Shown here: in pieces, positions 7,467 to 15,900 of the stretch
How the letters are laid out: every line of letters begins with the position of its first letter
Numbering within the stretch: position 1 is the stretch's first letter
IMG/VR virus record: IMGVR_UViG_3300042568_000281
Location: 1-25,897 of that record
Source: a virus
Length of the DNA: 25,897 bases
Reading direction: 5' to 3' (one strand)
Notes under the pieces: generated by a model
The model's input: the letters and a program-made list of their open reading frames with translations, nothing else
What the model was told of the DNA's origin: nothing
The model's database searches: none
Made by a program: the position numbers and the translations under genes

Positions 7467-7997
7467 CTACCCGCGGGCGAGTTTTTCAAGCGTATTGGTC
7501 TTCTGCGCAGAGCCGGCGGAGCTGCCGACCCAGTATCCTACCACTGCCGTGAATGAAGTACCAAGGCTGCCCAACATGATGTTGGCGAGCGTCTGGGAAC
7601 TCTCGGGGATTTCTTGGCGGATCACGACGTACAGCATCGCGAAGAAACCGAACGTGATCAGTATGCTGATGATCGGCGCGCCCCACGCGATAACCGAGCC
7701 AGCCTCGGCGAGCTTTACCGTCTGGTTGCGGGCGTTCTGCACGTCCGCGAGCTGCGCCTGCAGGGTGTCGAATTCCTGCCGGCGAGCGTCGGCCTCAGCC
7801 TGAATCATCGCCATCTTGAACTGCAGGGCAAGGTTGGGATCGGCGGCGATGGCCCTCTCGATGCCGGCAGCGTCGGAGGTTCCCAAAAGGTCTTGGGCGA
7901 TGCCCGTGATCTTGGATACGGCGGCGCCAGTCTTGTCGCCCATGATCCAGCTGGCGACGGTCGGCGCGAGGCCGAGCAGGAGAGGGAGGAAAGGCAT
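7467..7997 (-). CDS. Holin, GTA-type three-TM family
   Basis: A 176-residue protein with a hydrophobic N-terminus (residues 3-19), a charged helical middle rich in Gln and Ala (50-98) and two strong membrane segments (about 102-126 and 137-158). This organisation matches the GTA_holin_3TM family found in gene transfer agents and phages of Alphaproteobacteria. The protein would form lesions in the inner membrane that release the endolysin. It overlaps the endolysin stop as TAATG and has no clear Shine-Dalgarno sequence of its own, so translation is probably coupled to the endolysin. No Rz/Rz1 spanin pair was seen nearby. Confidence 0.88.
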   Translation of the reverse strand: MPFLPLLLGLAPTVASWIMGDKTGAAVSKITGIAQDLLGTSDAAGIERAIAADPNLALQFKMAMIQAEADARRQEFDTLQAQLADVQNARNQTVKLAEAGSVIAWGAPIISILITFGFFAMLYVVIRQEIPESSQTLANIMLGSLGTSFTAVVGYWVGSSAGSAQKTNTLEKLARG

Positions 7998-8560
7998 TAG
8001 GAGGGTGCCCCCTGTGCGTAGCGGAGATCGCTCAAGAACCCGTGGTGGTAGCCGGCGATCAGGTCGGCTTTGTCAGTCCCGTTGATGATGCGCCGCGCGC
8101 CAATCGGGTCATCCACCGTGTCGTTGAAGTAGTTCTTGAGGCTCTTGCCGGTGAAGTCTCCCGCCATCATACCTTCGAACATGATCGCGGCGGCGATACG
8201 CGGGTCCATGGCGAGGTCAAGATTGGCCAAGAGATCGACGCCCAGCAGGCGGCCCATCTTCTTGTAGTTATCTTCCCACGTGAGCTGGACGTAGCCGCGG
8301 CCGTACCACGGGTAGTAGCGCAGGTTCCGCCGGCGCCACTCCTCCGATAGCCAGTAGGCTTCGCGAACCGGCTGCATCGTCATGTTCGTCTCGTGGTAGG
8401 TCGTGGCGAGCATGTAGGCCAGCCAGCGGAGGTCCGTCAGCTTGCGCGCCTCCCACTCGTCGAGGATGGCGTCGATGCCGTTCACCTGATCCTGCGTAAG
8501 CGTGCCGCCGAACAGGTCCGGGCGGATGCCGTCGAAGAAGGCCTTCCGGTTCGTGCTCAT
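7997..8560 (-). CDS. Endolysin, glycoside hydrolase family 19-like
   Basis: A 187-residue protein. FFDGIRPDLFGGTLTQDQV at the start, then RWLAYMLATTYHETNMTMQP with the catalytic-type Glu at residue 57 and a second Glu at 67, then YGRGYVQLTWEDNYKKMG, LDLAMDPRIAAAIMFEGM and GARRIINGTDKADLIAGY are the diagnostic blocks of GH19/chitinase-like phage endolysins that cleave the peptidoglycan glycan strand. No signal peptide is visible, so export depends on the holin next door. GAGGAT lies just upstream of ATG 8560. It precedes the holin in a compact lysis cassette placed between tail genes and connector genes. Confidence 0.95.
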   Translation of the reverse strand: MSTNRKAFFDGIRPDLFGGTLTQDQVNGIDAILDEWEARKLTDLRWLAYMLATTYHETNMTMQPVREAYWLSEEWRRRNLRYYPWYGRGYVQLTWEDNYKKMGRLLGVDLLANLDLAMDPRIAAAIMFEGMMAGDFTGKSLKNYFNDTVDDPIGARRIINGTDKADLIAGYHHGFLSDLRYAQGAPS

Positions 8561-8612
8561 GAGATCCTCAGAGGGAGCTGTACAGGCGGGGACTTGTTTA
8601 TGCGCAGGCTAT

Positions 8613-8792
8613 CTATCGCGCGCCAACACTCACCGCGGCGTGCTGTGTTCCGGATTCCCGGTGCAGCCTGCTGATGTGCGCGATCATCTCCGCCTCCGTG
8701 CCGGTGAATACATGGCCGGCGCTATCGTCGACATGCCCGTCGATAATCGGGCGGACCCACCAAAGGGGTTGGCCGTTTTTGCGGTTACTCAT
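8613..8792 (-). CDS. WWVRP micro-protein, copy B
   Basis: A 59-residue protein beginning MSNRKNGQPLWWVRPIIDGH. Its first 18 residues are nearly the same as those of the adjacent 47-residue protein at 8828-8971, so the two are tandem paralogues. After the shared block it continues with an amphipathic helix (EAEMIAHISRLHRESG). I chose ATG 8792, with GAGGGAC upstream, because the longer in-frame start would overlap the neighbour. No membrane segment is evident. It lies between the fibre gene and the endolysin. I do not recognise the family; roles in virion completion or lysis control are both possible from position alone. Confidence 0.75.
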   Translation of the reverse strand: MSNRKNGQPLWWVRPIIDGHVDDSAGHVFTGTEAEMIAHISRLHRESGTQHAAVSVGAR

Positions 8793-8827
8793 AACGTCCC
8801 TCACGAAAGACAGGGTTGGCGTGGTGA

Positions 8828-8971
8828 TCACGGCGCGCGAGCCAGTTCGGCCAGCCACCCGACCAGCCGCGCGCTGAGTGTATGCGAGCCGGTCCCGTCG
8901 TCAGTATAGCCGAATCCGTCGACAATCGGACGGACCCACCACAGGGGCTTGCCGTCGCTGCGGGCGCTCAC
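8828..8971 (-). CDS. WWVRP micro-protein, copy A
   Basis: A 47-residue protein starting at GTG 8971 in a GTGA overlap with the stop of the GLUG-repeat fibre gene, a classic translational coupling arrangement. It begins MSARSDGKPLWWVRPIVDGF, closely matching copy B (8613-8792). The tails differ: this copy ends with a helix-like LSARLVGWLAELARAP. The shared block and the coupling argue that it is real although it is very short. Function unknown. Confidence 0.7.
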   Translation of the reverse strand: MSARSDGKPLWWVRPIVDGFGYTDDGTGSHTLSARLVGWLAELARAP

Positions 8972-11082
8972 GACCGGGACACCACGAAAGACGCCGTGGC
9001 GCAACCGTTCGTCACGTCGCCTGTGAAAAACCGCTGCGTAGTTGAGACGGAATCGGTCCGGTAGGCAGAGGCGCTGATCAGGGTAGCATCCGAAAACAAA
9101 TATCCGGCGTCGTCGCCGCCCGTAATCATCGGATTAGCGAAGGTGCCGCCGTCTGAAACGCCACGACCAACATATACGCACGGCGCGACGCCGCCGTTCT
9201 TTACCTGCGCGGCGATGCCGGTGCCGGCACCGTTCGTCTGGTTGTTTGCGCCGGTAATTGTCCACGTCGTTCCAGCGGTTCCCCGGAAAACATAGATTTC
9301 CTTCATGGTGCCGCGCGTGCCCGCTGCCATGCCGGTCAGCGTCGTCTCTGTGCCATCCAGAACCTTGTAGGAAACGATCTGGCGCGTGCCGTGAGTATTT
9401 GTGTTGACGCTGTTCTGTGAAACCGTCCAGCCCGCAGGAGACGCGGTTGCGGGGCCTGATGTCGTAGTGTTCTGCGCCAGATCGTACAGCACCGCGAAAT
9501 CGCCCGACTGTATGCCCGCCGGCATTGAGACGGTGGCGCTGCCTTGCGTCGCGGCGTTGCCGATGAACAGAATTTGCGGATAGGTCGGGATGGTCGGCGC
9601 GGGCGGGGCCGGGCTGACCGTGTTCAGGTAGGGCAACCCTCCCGTGGTGCCGCCCGTGATCGACCACTTGCTGTCGAAGCCAGTTGGCAGCCCGGCCTGA
9701 AGTTGGGCCTCAGTTTTGGCCTCCACGCCCGTTACCGTCGCTGTTCTACCGACGCTCTCGATGCAATATGCGCTGTTCGTGATCGTGCCGTTGTTTAGCC
9801 CAATGACGGCATTCGTGCCAGAGCTTCCCGAAGATGTGCCGAACACCAAAGCCTGATCGACCGTGCCGCCAGCCTGATTTTGTCCGACTGCACCCGCGAC
9901 ACGAATACTGCCTGTCGCGGCACCGAACGTCTCCAAGTGGTCGATGACGCCGCTCGACCGATTGAGGCCCACGCCACCGCTCACGTTCTGGACGCCGGTT
10001 GCGTTGCCCAGAGCCCAGTTCTCAGACAGCGTTCCGTAGTTGTCGCCAACAAGACCGCCGACGCGGTCGTCTATACCAACCGCGTTGCCCCGCGCGATGT
10101 TCCGCGCAGCCAAGGAGTTGGTTTCAGACTGACGCCCCAGAAGGCCACCGACATCGGCAGCGCCCGACGCACTTCCGAATGCCTCGTTGTCAAGAACTTG
10201 ACCTTCTAGGTTGATGCCACCTAACGCGCCAGCATAGTTCGCCACGTTGACGCTCGTGGAGCCGACGACATCGATGTAAGTCTCGCAGTTCTGCACGATT
10301 GCCGTGTTGAGCGTGCCCTCGCCTTCGTTCTTGCCGTTGGCCCCAAAGATGACGCCCTGCCAAGCCCCGGTCGTTTCATTGGTTCCAAGGAAGTTCGTGA
10401 CACCGGGGCTCATGTTGCCGCTAGGCGCGAAGCAGCTACCAGAGCGAACGATGACGCCGTCGATCAAACCCCAGTTCTGGCCGCAGCAATTAGCCAGATA
10501 GGTGTTGAAGCCGTCGATGGTCAGCGAGACGTTGGTGTTGCACTCGCCGCCAATGATCTGGCCCGTCACGTTGTTCAAGCCGACAAGGCCGCCGTTGTTG
10601 GAACCGCTGCTTGACGAAATGACCGTCGCAGTCGAACTACAGTTCTCAATTAAACCGTTGTTTATCGCGGCAAGCGATCCGATCTTATTGCCGTTCACGA
10701 ACATCGGGCCGAGATACCCCACCAGACTGACGTTGGTGAGCGCGAAATAACCCCTGATTGTGAGGTCCCTTACAACGCCGGCTGAACCGATATTAGCGAA
10801 CAGGCCATCGTTGGCGCTGGGCGACGAGTTGAGAACCGTGATATTGGAGATCGTGTATCCGCCGCCGTCGAATGTGCCGGTGTAGACAGACGAGATGATG
10901 CCGCCGCCGGCTGTAAATACGCCGTCGCGCACGGCGTTGTAGTTCCCCCGCATCGTAACATCGGCCGAGGGATTGGCGTTCAGGACCGTCCCGAGCTGGC
11001 GCAGGCTCGTGACTACGCCGACACCAGAGACGAGCCAGCCGGGGCCGGCTTTAAAGAGGAGGCGTCTGATGGTCGGCTGCAC
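8968..11082 (-). CDS. GLUG-repeat fibre or adhesin-like protein
   Basis: A 704-residue protein starting at GTG 11082, two bases after the previous stop, so probably coupled. Residues ~60-440 are built of repeats such as GGLVGLNNVTGQIIGG, GGLLGRQSETNSLAARN and VGGLVGDNYGTLSENWALG, the GLUG motif that forms a right-handed beta structure in surface adhesins and phage fibres. A Pro-rich linker near residue 490 (PAPPAPTIPTYP) leads into a separate C-terminal beta domain, QGSATVSMPAGIQSGDFAVL to the end, of a type seen in several tail fibres. It is the best candidate for a host-contacting fibre. The GTGA overlap couples it to the micro-protein gene downstream. Confidence 0.9.
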   Translation of the reverse strand: MQPTIRRLLFKAGPGWLVSGVGVVTSLRQLGTVLNANPSADVTMRGNYNAVRDGVFTAGGGIISSVYTGTFDGGGYTISNITVLNSSPSANDGLFANIGSAGVVRDLTIRGYFALTNVSLVGYLGPMFVNGNKIGSLAAINNGLIENCSSTATVISSSSGSNNGGLVGLNNVTGQIIGGECNTNVSLTIDGFNTYLANCCGQNWGLIDGVIVRSGSCFAPSGNMSPGVTNFLGTNETTGAWQGVIFGANGKNEGEGTLNTAIVQNCETYIDVVGSTSVNVANYAGALGGINLEGQVLDNEAFGSASGAADVGGLLGRQSETNSLAARNIARGNAVGIDDRVGGLVGDNYGTLSENWALGNATGVQNVSGGVGLNRSSGVIDHLETFGAATGSIRVAGAVGQNQAGGTVDQALVFGTSSGSSGTNAVIGLNNGTITNSAYCIESVGRTATVTGVEAKTEAQLQAGLPTGFDSKWSITGGTTGGLPYLNTVSPAPPAPTIPTYPQILFIGNAATQGSATVSMPAGIQSGDFAVLYDLAQNTTTSGPATASPAGWTVSQNSVNTNTHGTRQIVSYKVLDGTETTLTGMAAGTRGTMKEIYVFRGTAGTTWTITGANNQTNGAGTGIAAQVKNGGVAPCVYVGRGVSDGGTFANPMITGGDDAGYLFSDATLISASAYRTDSVSTTQRFFTGDVTNGCATASFVVSRS

Positions 11083-11084
11083 GA

Positions 11085-11843
11085 TTAGACGCCAATCGAA
11101 GAAAGCTTGATCGTGAAGACTGTTTCGGCTTCCGGCGTGAATGCCGCTGAGGTTACGAGGTACCCGAACAAGGCCCCGCCCGAAGGGATGCGGTACTGCT
11201 CGTCGATGCCTGTGGTCTTGACGTAGAGGGTCGAGCCAAGATCAACCGGCGTGCCAAGGGGGATAGAGCCGAGGTAGCTGGCGCGGTCGCCCGACGGCAA
11301 ATCCCACGCAGCAGCATCTGCCAGAGCCGAAGGCGGCGTTACGCTGTAGAGCTGCAGCGCAAAGTTCGATATGCCCGCGGGGAGCGAAGCGGTGTCGATC
11401 TGCAACTCCGCCTTCGTGATCAGGACACCGCCGCCGCCTGACGGGCCGATGGTCGCAAAAGTCATCGCCGCCACCAAGGAGCCTACCACGTCGCCCGCAC
11501 CGTACGCCGTCGTGTTGTTCGGGCGCGTGAAGGTACTCGACGAAGTGTAGGCGAGGCCTTGCGAGGTAAGAATGCCTCCCGAAGGCGAACCAGCGGTGCC
11601 CCCACCGACTATCAACAGCCGCCCGTTGACGTCCGTCTGGATAGTTGAGGAGCCGCCGTCCGAGTAGGACGGCAGGCTGATGTTGTATTGGCCGAGGATG
11701 GTTGTTGTTGCCATGGCGTTCAGTAAAACTCCAAGTTGAGCTGTCGTTATCCTGACCGATACCCCTGCCTGCACAGCCTCAAGCAGTTCGCCGCCGTTCA
11801 AGGCAATGGCGACAGGCAGATTGGGAATTTGAATGGCCGACAA
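11085..11843 (-). CDS. Phage tail-associated protein
   Basis: A 252-residue protein starting at TTG 11843, with GGAGGG seven bases upstream. The N-terminus IPNLPVAIALNGGELLEAVQ and VSVRITTAQLGVLL match a short N-terminal module common at the head of phage tail-fibre or spike proteins (pattern: x-L-P-x-A-x-x-L-x-G-x-E-L-x-x-V-Q). The body is beta-rich with Gly and Ser, including FTRPNNTTAYGAGDVVG and a C-terminal YGVSA-like beta domain. It precedes the GLUG fibre gene and may be its attachment or partner protein. The pairing is inferred from order. Confidence 0.85.
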   Translation of the reverse strand: MSAIQIPNLPVAIALNGGELLEAVQAGVSVRITTAQLGVLLNAMATTTILGQYNISLPSYSDGGSSTIQTDVNGRLLIVGGGTAGSPSGGILTSQGLAYTSSSTFTRPNNTTAYGAGDVVGSLVAAMTFATIGPSGGGGVLITKAELQIDTASLPAGISNFALQLYSVTPPSALADAAAWDLPSGDRASYLGSIPLGTPVDLGSTLYVKTTGIDEQYRIPSGGALFGYLVTSAAFTPEAETVFTIKLSSIGV

Positions 11844-11858
11844 AGTTAAACCCTCCGA

Positions 11859-12362
11859 TTACGTCAGCGGCCCTGTTTCAGGCACGTCAGTGTTGTTGTA
11901 GGGCAGGCCCGGATCGTCGTCGCCCGGAGCGTTGGGGTCGGTACCCGGCTGCTCGTTGAGGCTCCCCGGGGCGGCGCCGGTCTGCTGCGTCACCCGGGTG
12001 TCGTCGTCCTGCGTGATGCGCCCGTCGTTGCCGGGGATCGGGATGCCCGTCCAGAAGTCGACGGTGTCCTGACCGCTGGTCGTGCGGCGTGTCGTGGACG
12101 CGGCGACGAAGTCCTGAACACGGGGGTTCTGGATCGGCACCGGATCCGCAGGGATCACGATGGAGCGCAGCTGCTGCTGCTGGTCGTCGTTGCATTTGCG
12201 GCAGACGAGGACGCGCGTGTTCTGCAGCGTCGTGCCGCGCCAGTCGAATTGCCAAGCGAGGCTGATGTGGTTGTAGCGGAAACCGCAGCGATCACAGATC
12301 GCGTGAGCCTGCGGATTGCTCGGGCTAGTTCTGGCCCTTCCCGACCGTGATGCGTATCCCAT
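11859..12362 (-). CDS. Zinc-ribbon virion-cluster protein
   Basis: A 167-residue protein with a CxxC pair at C23/C26 (CDRCGFRY) and a second at C54/C57 (CRKCNDD), the layout of a zinc ribbon of about 35 residues. The rest is polar, Pro- and Asp-rich and probably disordered. GTGAGGTGA lies just upstream of ATG 12362. It is a protein type I recall near the head-tail genes of podophages, with no defined function. Zinc binding is predicted only from the cysteine spacing. Confidence 0.82.
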   Translation of the reverse strand: MGYASRSGRARTSPSNPQAHAICDRCGFRYNHISLAWQFDWRGTTLQNTRVLVCRKCNDDQQQQLRSIVIPADPVPIQNPRVQDFVAASTTRRTTSGQDTVDFWTGIPIPGNDGRITQDDDTRVTQQTGAAPGSLNEQPGTDPNAPGDDDPGLPYNNTDVPETGPLT

Positions 12363-12370
12363 GTGTCACC

Positions 12371-13063
12371 TCACGGCCGGTAGTAGCCCGCCAGTTGCGG
12401 CGAGATGTATTGCTGCGCAGTTTCGATGTTCTGATCCGCTGCGATCTTGTAGGTCTCATCGGCGACCGCCTTGAGGCCTTGCGCGATCTGCGGGTTCCAC
12501 ACCTTGGCGAGCCGGTAGGCGAGGCCGTCAGCGAAGGCTTCGAGCCACAGGTACGGGATTTCGACCGTCTGCCCGCTTGAGAACTCCGAGTCCTGCAGCC
12601 GGCGCACGCGGTAATACTTGAGCGTCGACGTGCTGGAACCGTCCGGCACCGGCCAGAGCGTGACCGTCGGGCTGATGAGACGGTCGAACCAGAAAGACGT
12701 GGGGAAGCCCTGCTGCGCCTTGTTCGGGTACGAGGCGTACTCCGTGCGGCTGACGGGCATGATGATACGGTCAGTGTTCGACCCGCCGTCTGTCGTCACC
12801 ATGTAGGCGTCGAGGATCATGACCGTGTTGGCGTCGACCGCATACGTCGAGACGCCCTGCGTCACGGGCGTCGTGACGAGGTCGACGGCCCACAGGTTGA
12901 CGCCTTGGTTCGACCACGTCGCCAGCATCATGTTCGTCGCCATACGGGCGCTCTGCATGTGCTCCTGCACGAGCGACGTCGGCCTGATCTGGCAGAGATT
13001 GAAGGCGTAGAGCGTCAGCTCGCCGAGAGAGGGGTCAAACGTGTAGGTGCCGCTTGTGGTCAT
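12371..13063 (-). CDS. Head-tail joining protein, gp4-like candidate
   Basis: A 230-residue protein. TFDPSLGELTLYAFNLCQIR, then SARMATNMMLATWSNQGVNLW, VTQGVSTYAVDANTVMILDAY, SRTEYASYPNKAQQGFPTSF, TVTLWPVPDG, and a C-terminal helix ending ISPQLAGYYRP. These blocks resemble the tail accessory or adaptor family that includes P22 gp4 and relatives. TAGGAGAGG precedes ATG 13063. Together with the second adaptor-like gene at 6733-7458, this phage may use two ring proteins between portal and nozzle, or one of these may be misassigned. Identification is by recalled pattern. Confidence 0.83.
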   Translation of the reverse strand: MTTSGTYTFDPSLGELTLYAFNLCQIRPTSLVQEHMQSARMATNMMLATWSNQGVNLWAVDLVTTPVTQGVSTYAVDANTVMILDAYMVTTDGGSNTDRIIMPVSRTEYASYPNKAQQGFPTSFWFDRLISPTVTLWPVPDGSSTSTLKYYRVRRLQDSEFSSGQTVEIPYLWLEAFADGLAYRLAKVWNPQIAQGLKAVADETYKIAADQNIETAQQYISPQLAGYYRP

Positions 13064-13077
13064 CGGGTATTCCTCTC

Positions 13078-15189
13078 CTACAACAACATGAGGAAGTTAC
13101 CGTCGGAAGTTCCCGCCGGGGGGGCCGTGAACACCCAACCAGAATTATTGCCGCCGTTGGTGCTGTTAGCGCCAGCATACCACGTAGCGCCGCTGCTTGT
13201 GGCGGTGCTTCTGCTGATGGTCAGGTAGTCAGCACTGACAGTCCCCGTACTCTTGAACAATGTATGAGACGCGGCGGTGGCGCTTTGTATTGTAACCAAA
13301 TTCCCCGCCGTTCCGCTCACACTCCAGTTGGCGATGGTCTGCGTCGTGCCCGACGTAAACGAAAACGTAGTCGGCTGAACAGTATTGGAAAGCGTCCCGA
13401 ACGTGTTGCTGCCGGTGACGACCAACGCACCGGCCCCCGCATTGGCCACCGTTATCCCGCTGTAGTCGCCGCCGCCCCCGGCAAAAGTTTTGGACGATGC
13501 AGAGTTTAGCGCGATAGTGCCTGTGCCGGTGGTGGTCATTCCGGAGGAGGTCACAGTCCACGGCGCGGTGCCGCTGATTGTCCATGTGCCGGACCCGATG
13601 ACGATTGCGCGTGTGGCTGTGCCGGAATCGGCTCGGACGCCCCCCGCCGCGTCCGTCAGCGTGACGTTGAAGCCGTTCGCGTCAAACGTACCCCGAACTA
13701 CCGCCACCCCATCGTTAGACGCCTTAGAACAGGTAAAATTGTCTTGCAGTTCAACAATGGTAGAGGGCGCGTTTACCAGCACGCCTGCAGTTGAAGTAAT
13801 TCCCGCAGACGTAAACAACTGAGTTGTTCGGCCATAAAAACCAAAACTCTGGCGAAACGCGGTGCCGGTGAACGAGCAGCCGGTGCCAAATATCAGGTTG
13901 CCATATATTTGCACACCAAAATCAGGAAAAGAAGAACCGGGCGATATGGAGAGAATCATGTCGGAGATGGCCGCGACCCGCGCCGACATGTCCAGCGTTC
14001 CGACATACGGCGGTGTGTCGGAATTGAACGTCACCGTCGCGCCGTCATTCAGACCCGTTGTGCTGAAGATGCAGGTATCTTGGGGAAGCGGGAAGTTAGC
14101 GGCGGAAGGTGTTCCGATGGAGGTCAACGCCCACGCTGTCGCTGTCCACAAACCGCCCGCAGCCAAGTTCCAATACACCGTCTTCGGCGCGGTAAATGTG
14201 ACGCCTGAATTACCTTTGCAGTCGCCAAGGCTGCTCCCCGAAATAGGCGCTGCTGAGCCTGCAATCGTAATATCGCGGAAATCAACATTATCACCGGAAA
14301 AAGCGTTGCATGTGAGCGTTACTGCGGTGCCTACCGTAGCCGAACGCAGGAAAGACCGGTTGGCGAGTGACGCACCTGTGGATATTGAAAGAGTGCCCGT
14401 GACCGTAGCCCCCAAAGGGGAAGACACAGTCAACGTCCGAAAATTAAAAGTTGCGGACGTAAACGACAGATTTCTGAACGTGCCTAGATTAGACATGGTA
14501 GGCGCGCTGGAGGCGGAAGTAATATTCACATCGTAATAAGTTTTGCTGTTGAAATTTACGGTACCGGTTGAGCTAATATTCAATACTGACGTGCCTGCGT
14601 TAATCGTTGTCGTTCCGGTAGAGTTATCGGTATACCCAGACGTAGATATCGTGCTGGAACCCAAATTCAGGGTTTTTGCTGACGAGCCGGTAAGTTGAAA
14701 CACCCCCGTGGCGAGTGTCAGGTTGTAGTTTCCGGTATCGAACGTGCCCGCTGAAAGCGCCGACGTTCCCGATCCTCCAACTGTCAGCGCACTGCCGAGG
14801 GTCCACTCGCCGCCAACACCGTTGAATGTTATCGCGGCATTTATAGTCACGCCATTTGTAGTTACTGTTTTTCCGGTGGTGGTCGATGAAAAAGTTATCG
14901 CGCCAGTGCTGGACCAGATTGTCCCGGCTGCCAGCAACATTGACCCACGAATATTTAGCGTTGGGGATGTGCCTGTGGCGAACGTCACCGTTCCGGCGGA
15001 TACGGTGATGTCGAGGCCCGCCAACGCGCCCGTCATCGTGACGGTGTAGGTGCCTGCCTGATCAAAGAACACATTGTCGGCAACGGTGGGGACAGAGAAG
15101 CCGCTACTTCCACCAGACGTGTCGGACCAGTTAGTGGTCGATGTTGTATTCCATGTTCCGGTGCCGCCTACCCAGTACCTGTCGGCCAT
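13078..15189 (-). CDS. Large beta-solenoid tail protein
   Basis: A 703-residue protein beginning MADRYWVGGTGTWNTTSTTN, a very recognisable start for phage tail-associated beta-solenoid proteins (WVGGTGxW...NWS...VPT..DNVFFD). Low-complexity Ser/Thr/Gly strands fill the sequence. A second copy of the opening module occurs near residues 338-400 (VYWNLAAGGLWTATAWALTS then FPLPQDTCIF), so the protein seems internally duplicated. Start ATG 15189 overlaps the upstream stop as TAATG. The gene is much less GC-rich than its neighbours, which points to recent acquisition of a receptor-binding module. Its exact role is unknown. Confidence 0.88.
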   Translation of the reverse strand: MADRYWVGGTGTWNTTSTTNWSDTSGGSSGFSVPTVADNVFFDQAGTYTVTMTGALAGLDITVSAGTVTFATGTSPTLNIRGSMLLAAGTIWSSTGAITFSSTTTGKTVTTNGVTINAAITFNGVGGEWTLGSALTVGGSGTSALSAGTFDTGNYNLTLATGVFQLTGSSAKTLNLGSSTISTSGYTDNSTGTTTINAGTSVLNISSTGTVNFNSKTYYDVNITSASSAPTMSNLGTFRNLSFTSATFNFRTLTVSSPLGATVTGTLSISTGASLANRSFLRSATVGTAVTLTCNAFSGDNVDFRDITIAGSAAPISGSSLGDCKGNSGVTFTAPKTVYWNLAAGGLWTATAWALTSIGTPSAANFPLPQDTCIFSTTGLNDGATVTFNSDTPPYVGTLDMSARVAAISDMILSISPGSSFPDFGVQIYGNLIFGTGCSFTGTAFRQSFGFYGRTTQLFTSAGITSTAGVLVNAPSTIVELQDNFTCSKASNDGVAVVRGTFDANGFNVTLTDAAGGVRADSGTATRAIVIGSGTWTISGTAPWTVTSSGMTTTGTGTIALNSASSKTFAGGGGDYSGITVANAGAGALVVTGSNTFGTLSNTVQPTTFSFTSGTTQTIANWSVSGTAGNLVTIQSATAASHTLFKSTGTVSADYLTISRSTATSSGATWYAGANSTNGGNNSGWVFTAPPAGTSDGNFLMLL

Positions 15190-15356
15190 TAAAGGTCCTC
15201 CGGTAACGGCGCGCTTACAATTGCAATCCAGTTATCGCGGCGCTGCTCCTTGAAAGCGTTTATTGCGGCGTCGGTCATGTCGTGGTTTTCAGGCAAGTGT
15301 AAAGCGTCTCTAAAAATCCCGTATGCAGTAGAGTATTCAAACTCAATTTTGATCAT
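15189..15356 (-). CDS. Small 55-residue protein
   Basis: A short open frame from ATG 15356 beginning MIKIEFEYSTAYGIFRDALH and ending IAIVSAPLPEDL. It begins one base after the upstream stop and its stop overlaps the next start as TAATG. It fills what would otherwise be a gap of 168 bases, and the arrangement TAGCATG ... TAATG supports a real coupled gene. The base composition is AT-rich like the gene that follows, so both may have come together. It may be a helper or chaperone of the neighbouring tail protein; that is inference from position. Confidence 0.72.
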   Translation of the reverse strand: MIKIEFEYSTAYGIFRDALHLPENHDMTDAAINAFKEQRRDNWIAIVSAPLPEDL

Positions 15357-15357
15357 G

Positions 15358-15900
15358 CTACGCCTGCGTGGTTACCGCGACGACATCCCAAAAGGATTCG
15401 TCTGAATTGTAAACGCATCCGACGTAAGTCACTTTGCTTGCGGTAGTCGTAGTCGGGAGGGTTACGCCGATGGCCCTGAATGACCCGGAGCCTGCTACGG
15501 TCCAAGTCAGAAGTCGTGGCGTGCCGTCATCTTTGAGCCGAAATAGAAGTTTGTCGCCGTTGAGAGGGGTTCCGCCGGTTGCCGCATTTATAGTGAGCCC
15601 AGCGGCCAACGCCGTAAACACGTAAACATCAGCCGTTGCGATGCTTGGCGTGACTGAAGACGCCGACGCCGTAGACGATACGCGCGGGTCGATTCTCTTA
15701 GCTGACAGCGTTTGCGTGTCGGTTGTTCCGACTATGGCCCCCGTCGGCGCAGGCAGTTCTCCAACGACCCCGGCGTTATCGTACAGAATGCGCCCGGTCG
15801 TGCCGTTGACGATGGGGCTCGTGCCGATAGTAATATCACCGCCGCCGCCGCCGGCTTGCGTGATTGTTAGGCCGCTGCCGGAAAGAGATAGCCCGCTCAC
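15358..15900 (-). CDS. Tail-fibre-like protein
   Basis: A 180-residue protein starting at GTG 15900 in a GTGA overlap with the preceding gene. TGRILYDNAGVVGELP and GTTDTQTLSAKRIDPRVSST match a widespread module of phage tail fibres; the later VYVFTALAAGLTINAA, GTPLNGDKLLFRLKDDGTPR and SDESFWDVVAVTTQA form the usual C-terminal beta domain. Length is typical. It lies in the lower-GC stretch. It is likely a component of the host-contact apparatus. Confidence 0.87.
   Translation of the reverse strand: MSGLSLSGSGLTITQAGGGGGDITIGTSPIVNGTTGRILYDNAGVVGELPAPTGAIVGTTDTQTLSAKRIDPRVSSTASASSVTPSIATADVYVFTALAAGLTINAATGGTPLNGDKLLFRLKDDGTPRLLTWTVAGSGSFRAIGVTLPTTTTASKVTYVGCVYNSDESFWDVVAVTTQA

Noticed and set aside
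8613-8858. Longer 81-residue start for micro-protein B
   Set aside because: It would overlap micro-protein A, and the ATG at 8792 lines up with the shared paralogous start and a Shine-Dalgarno-like GAGGGA.
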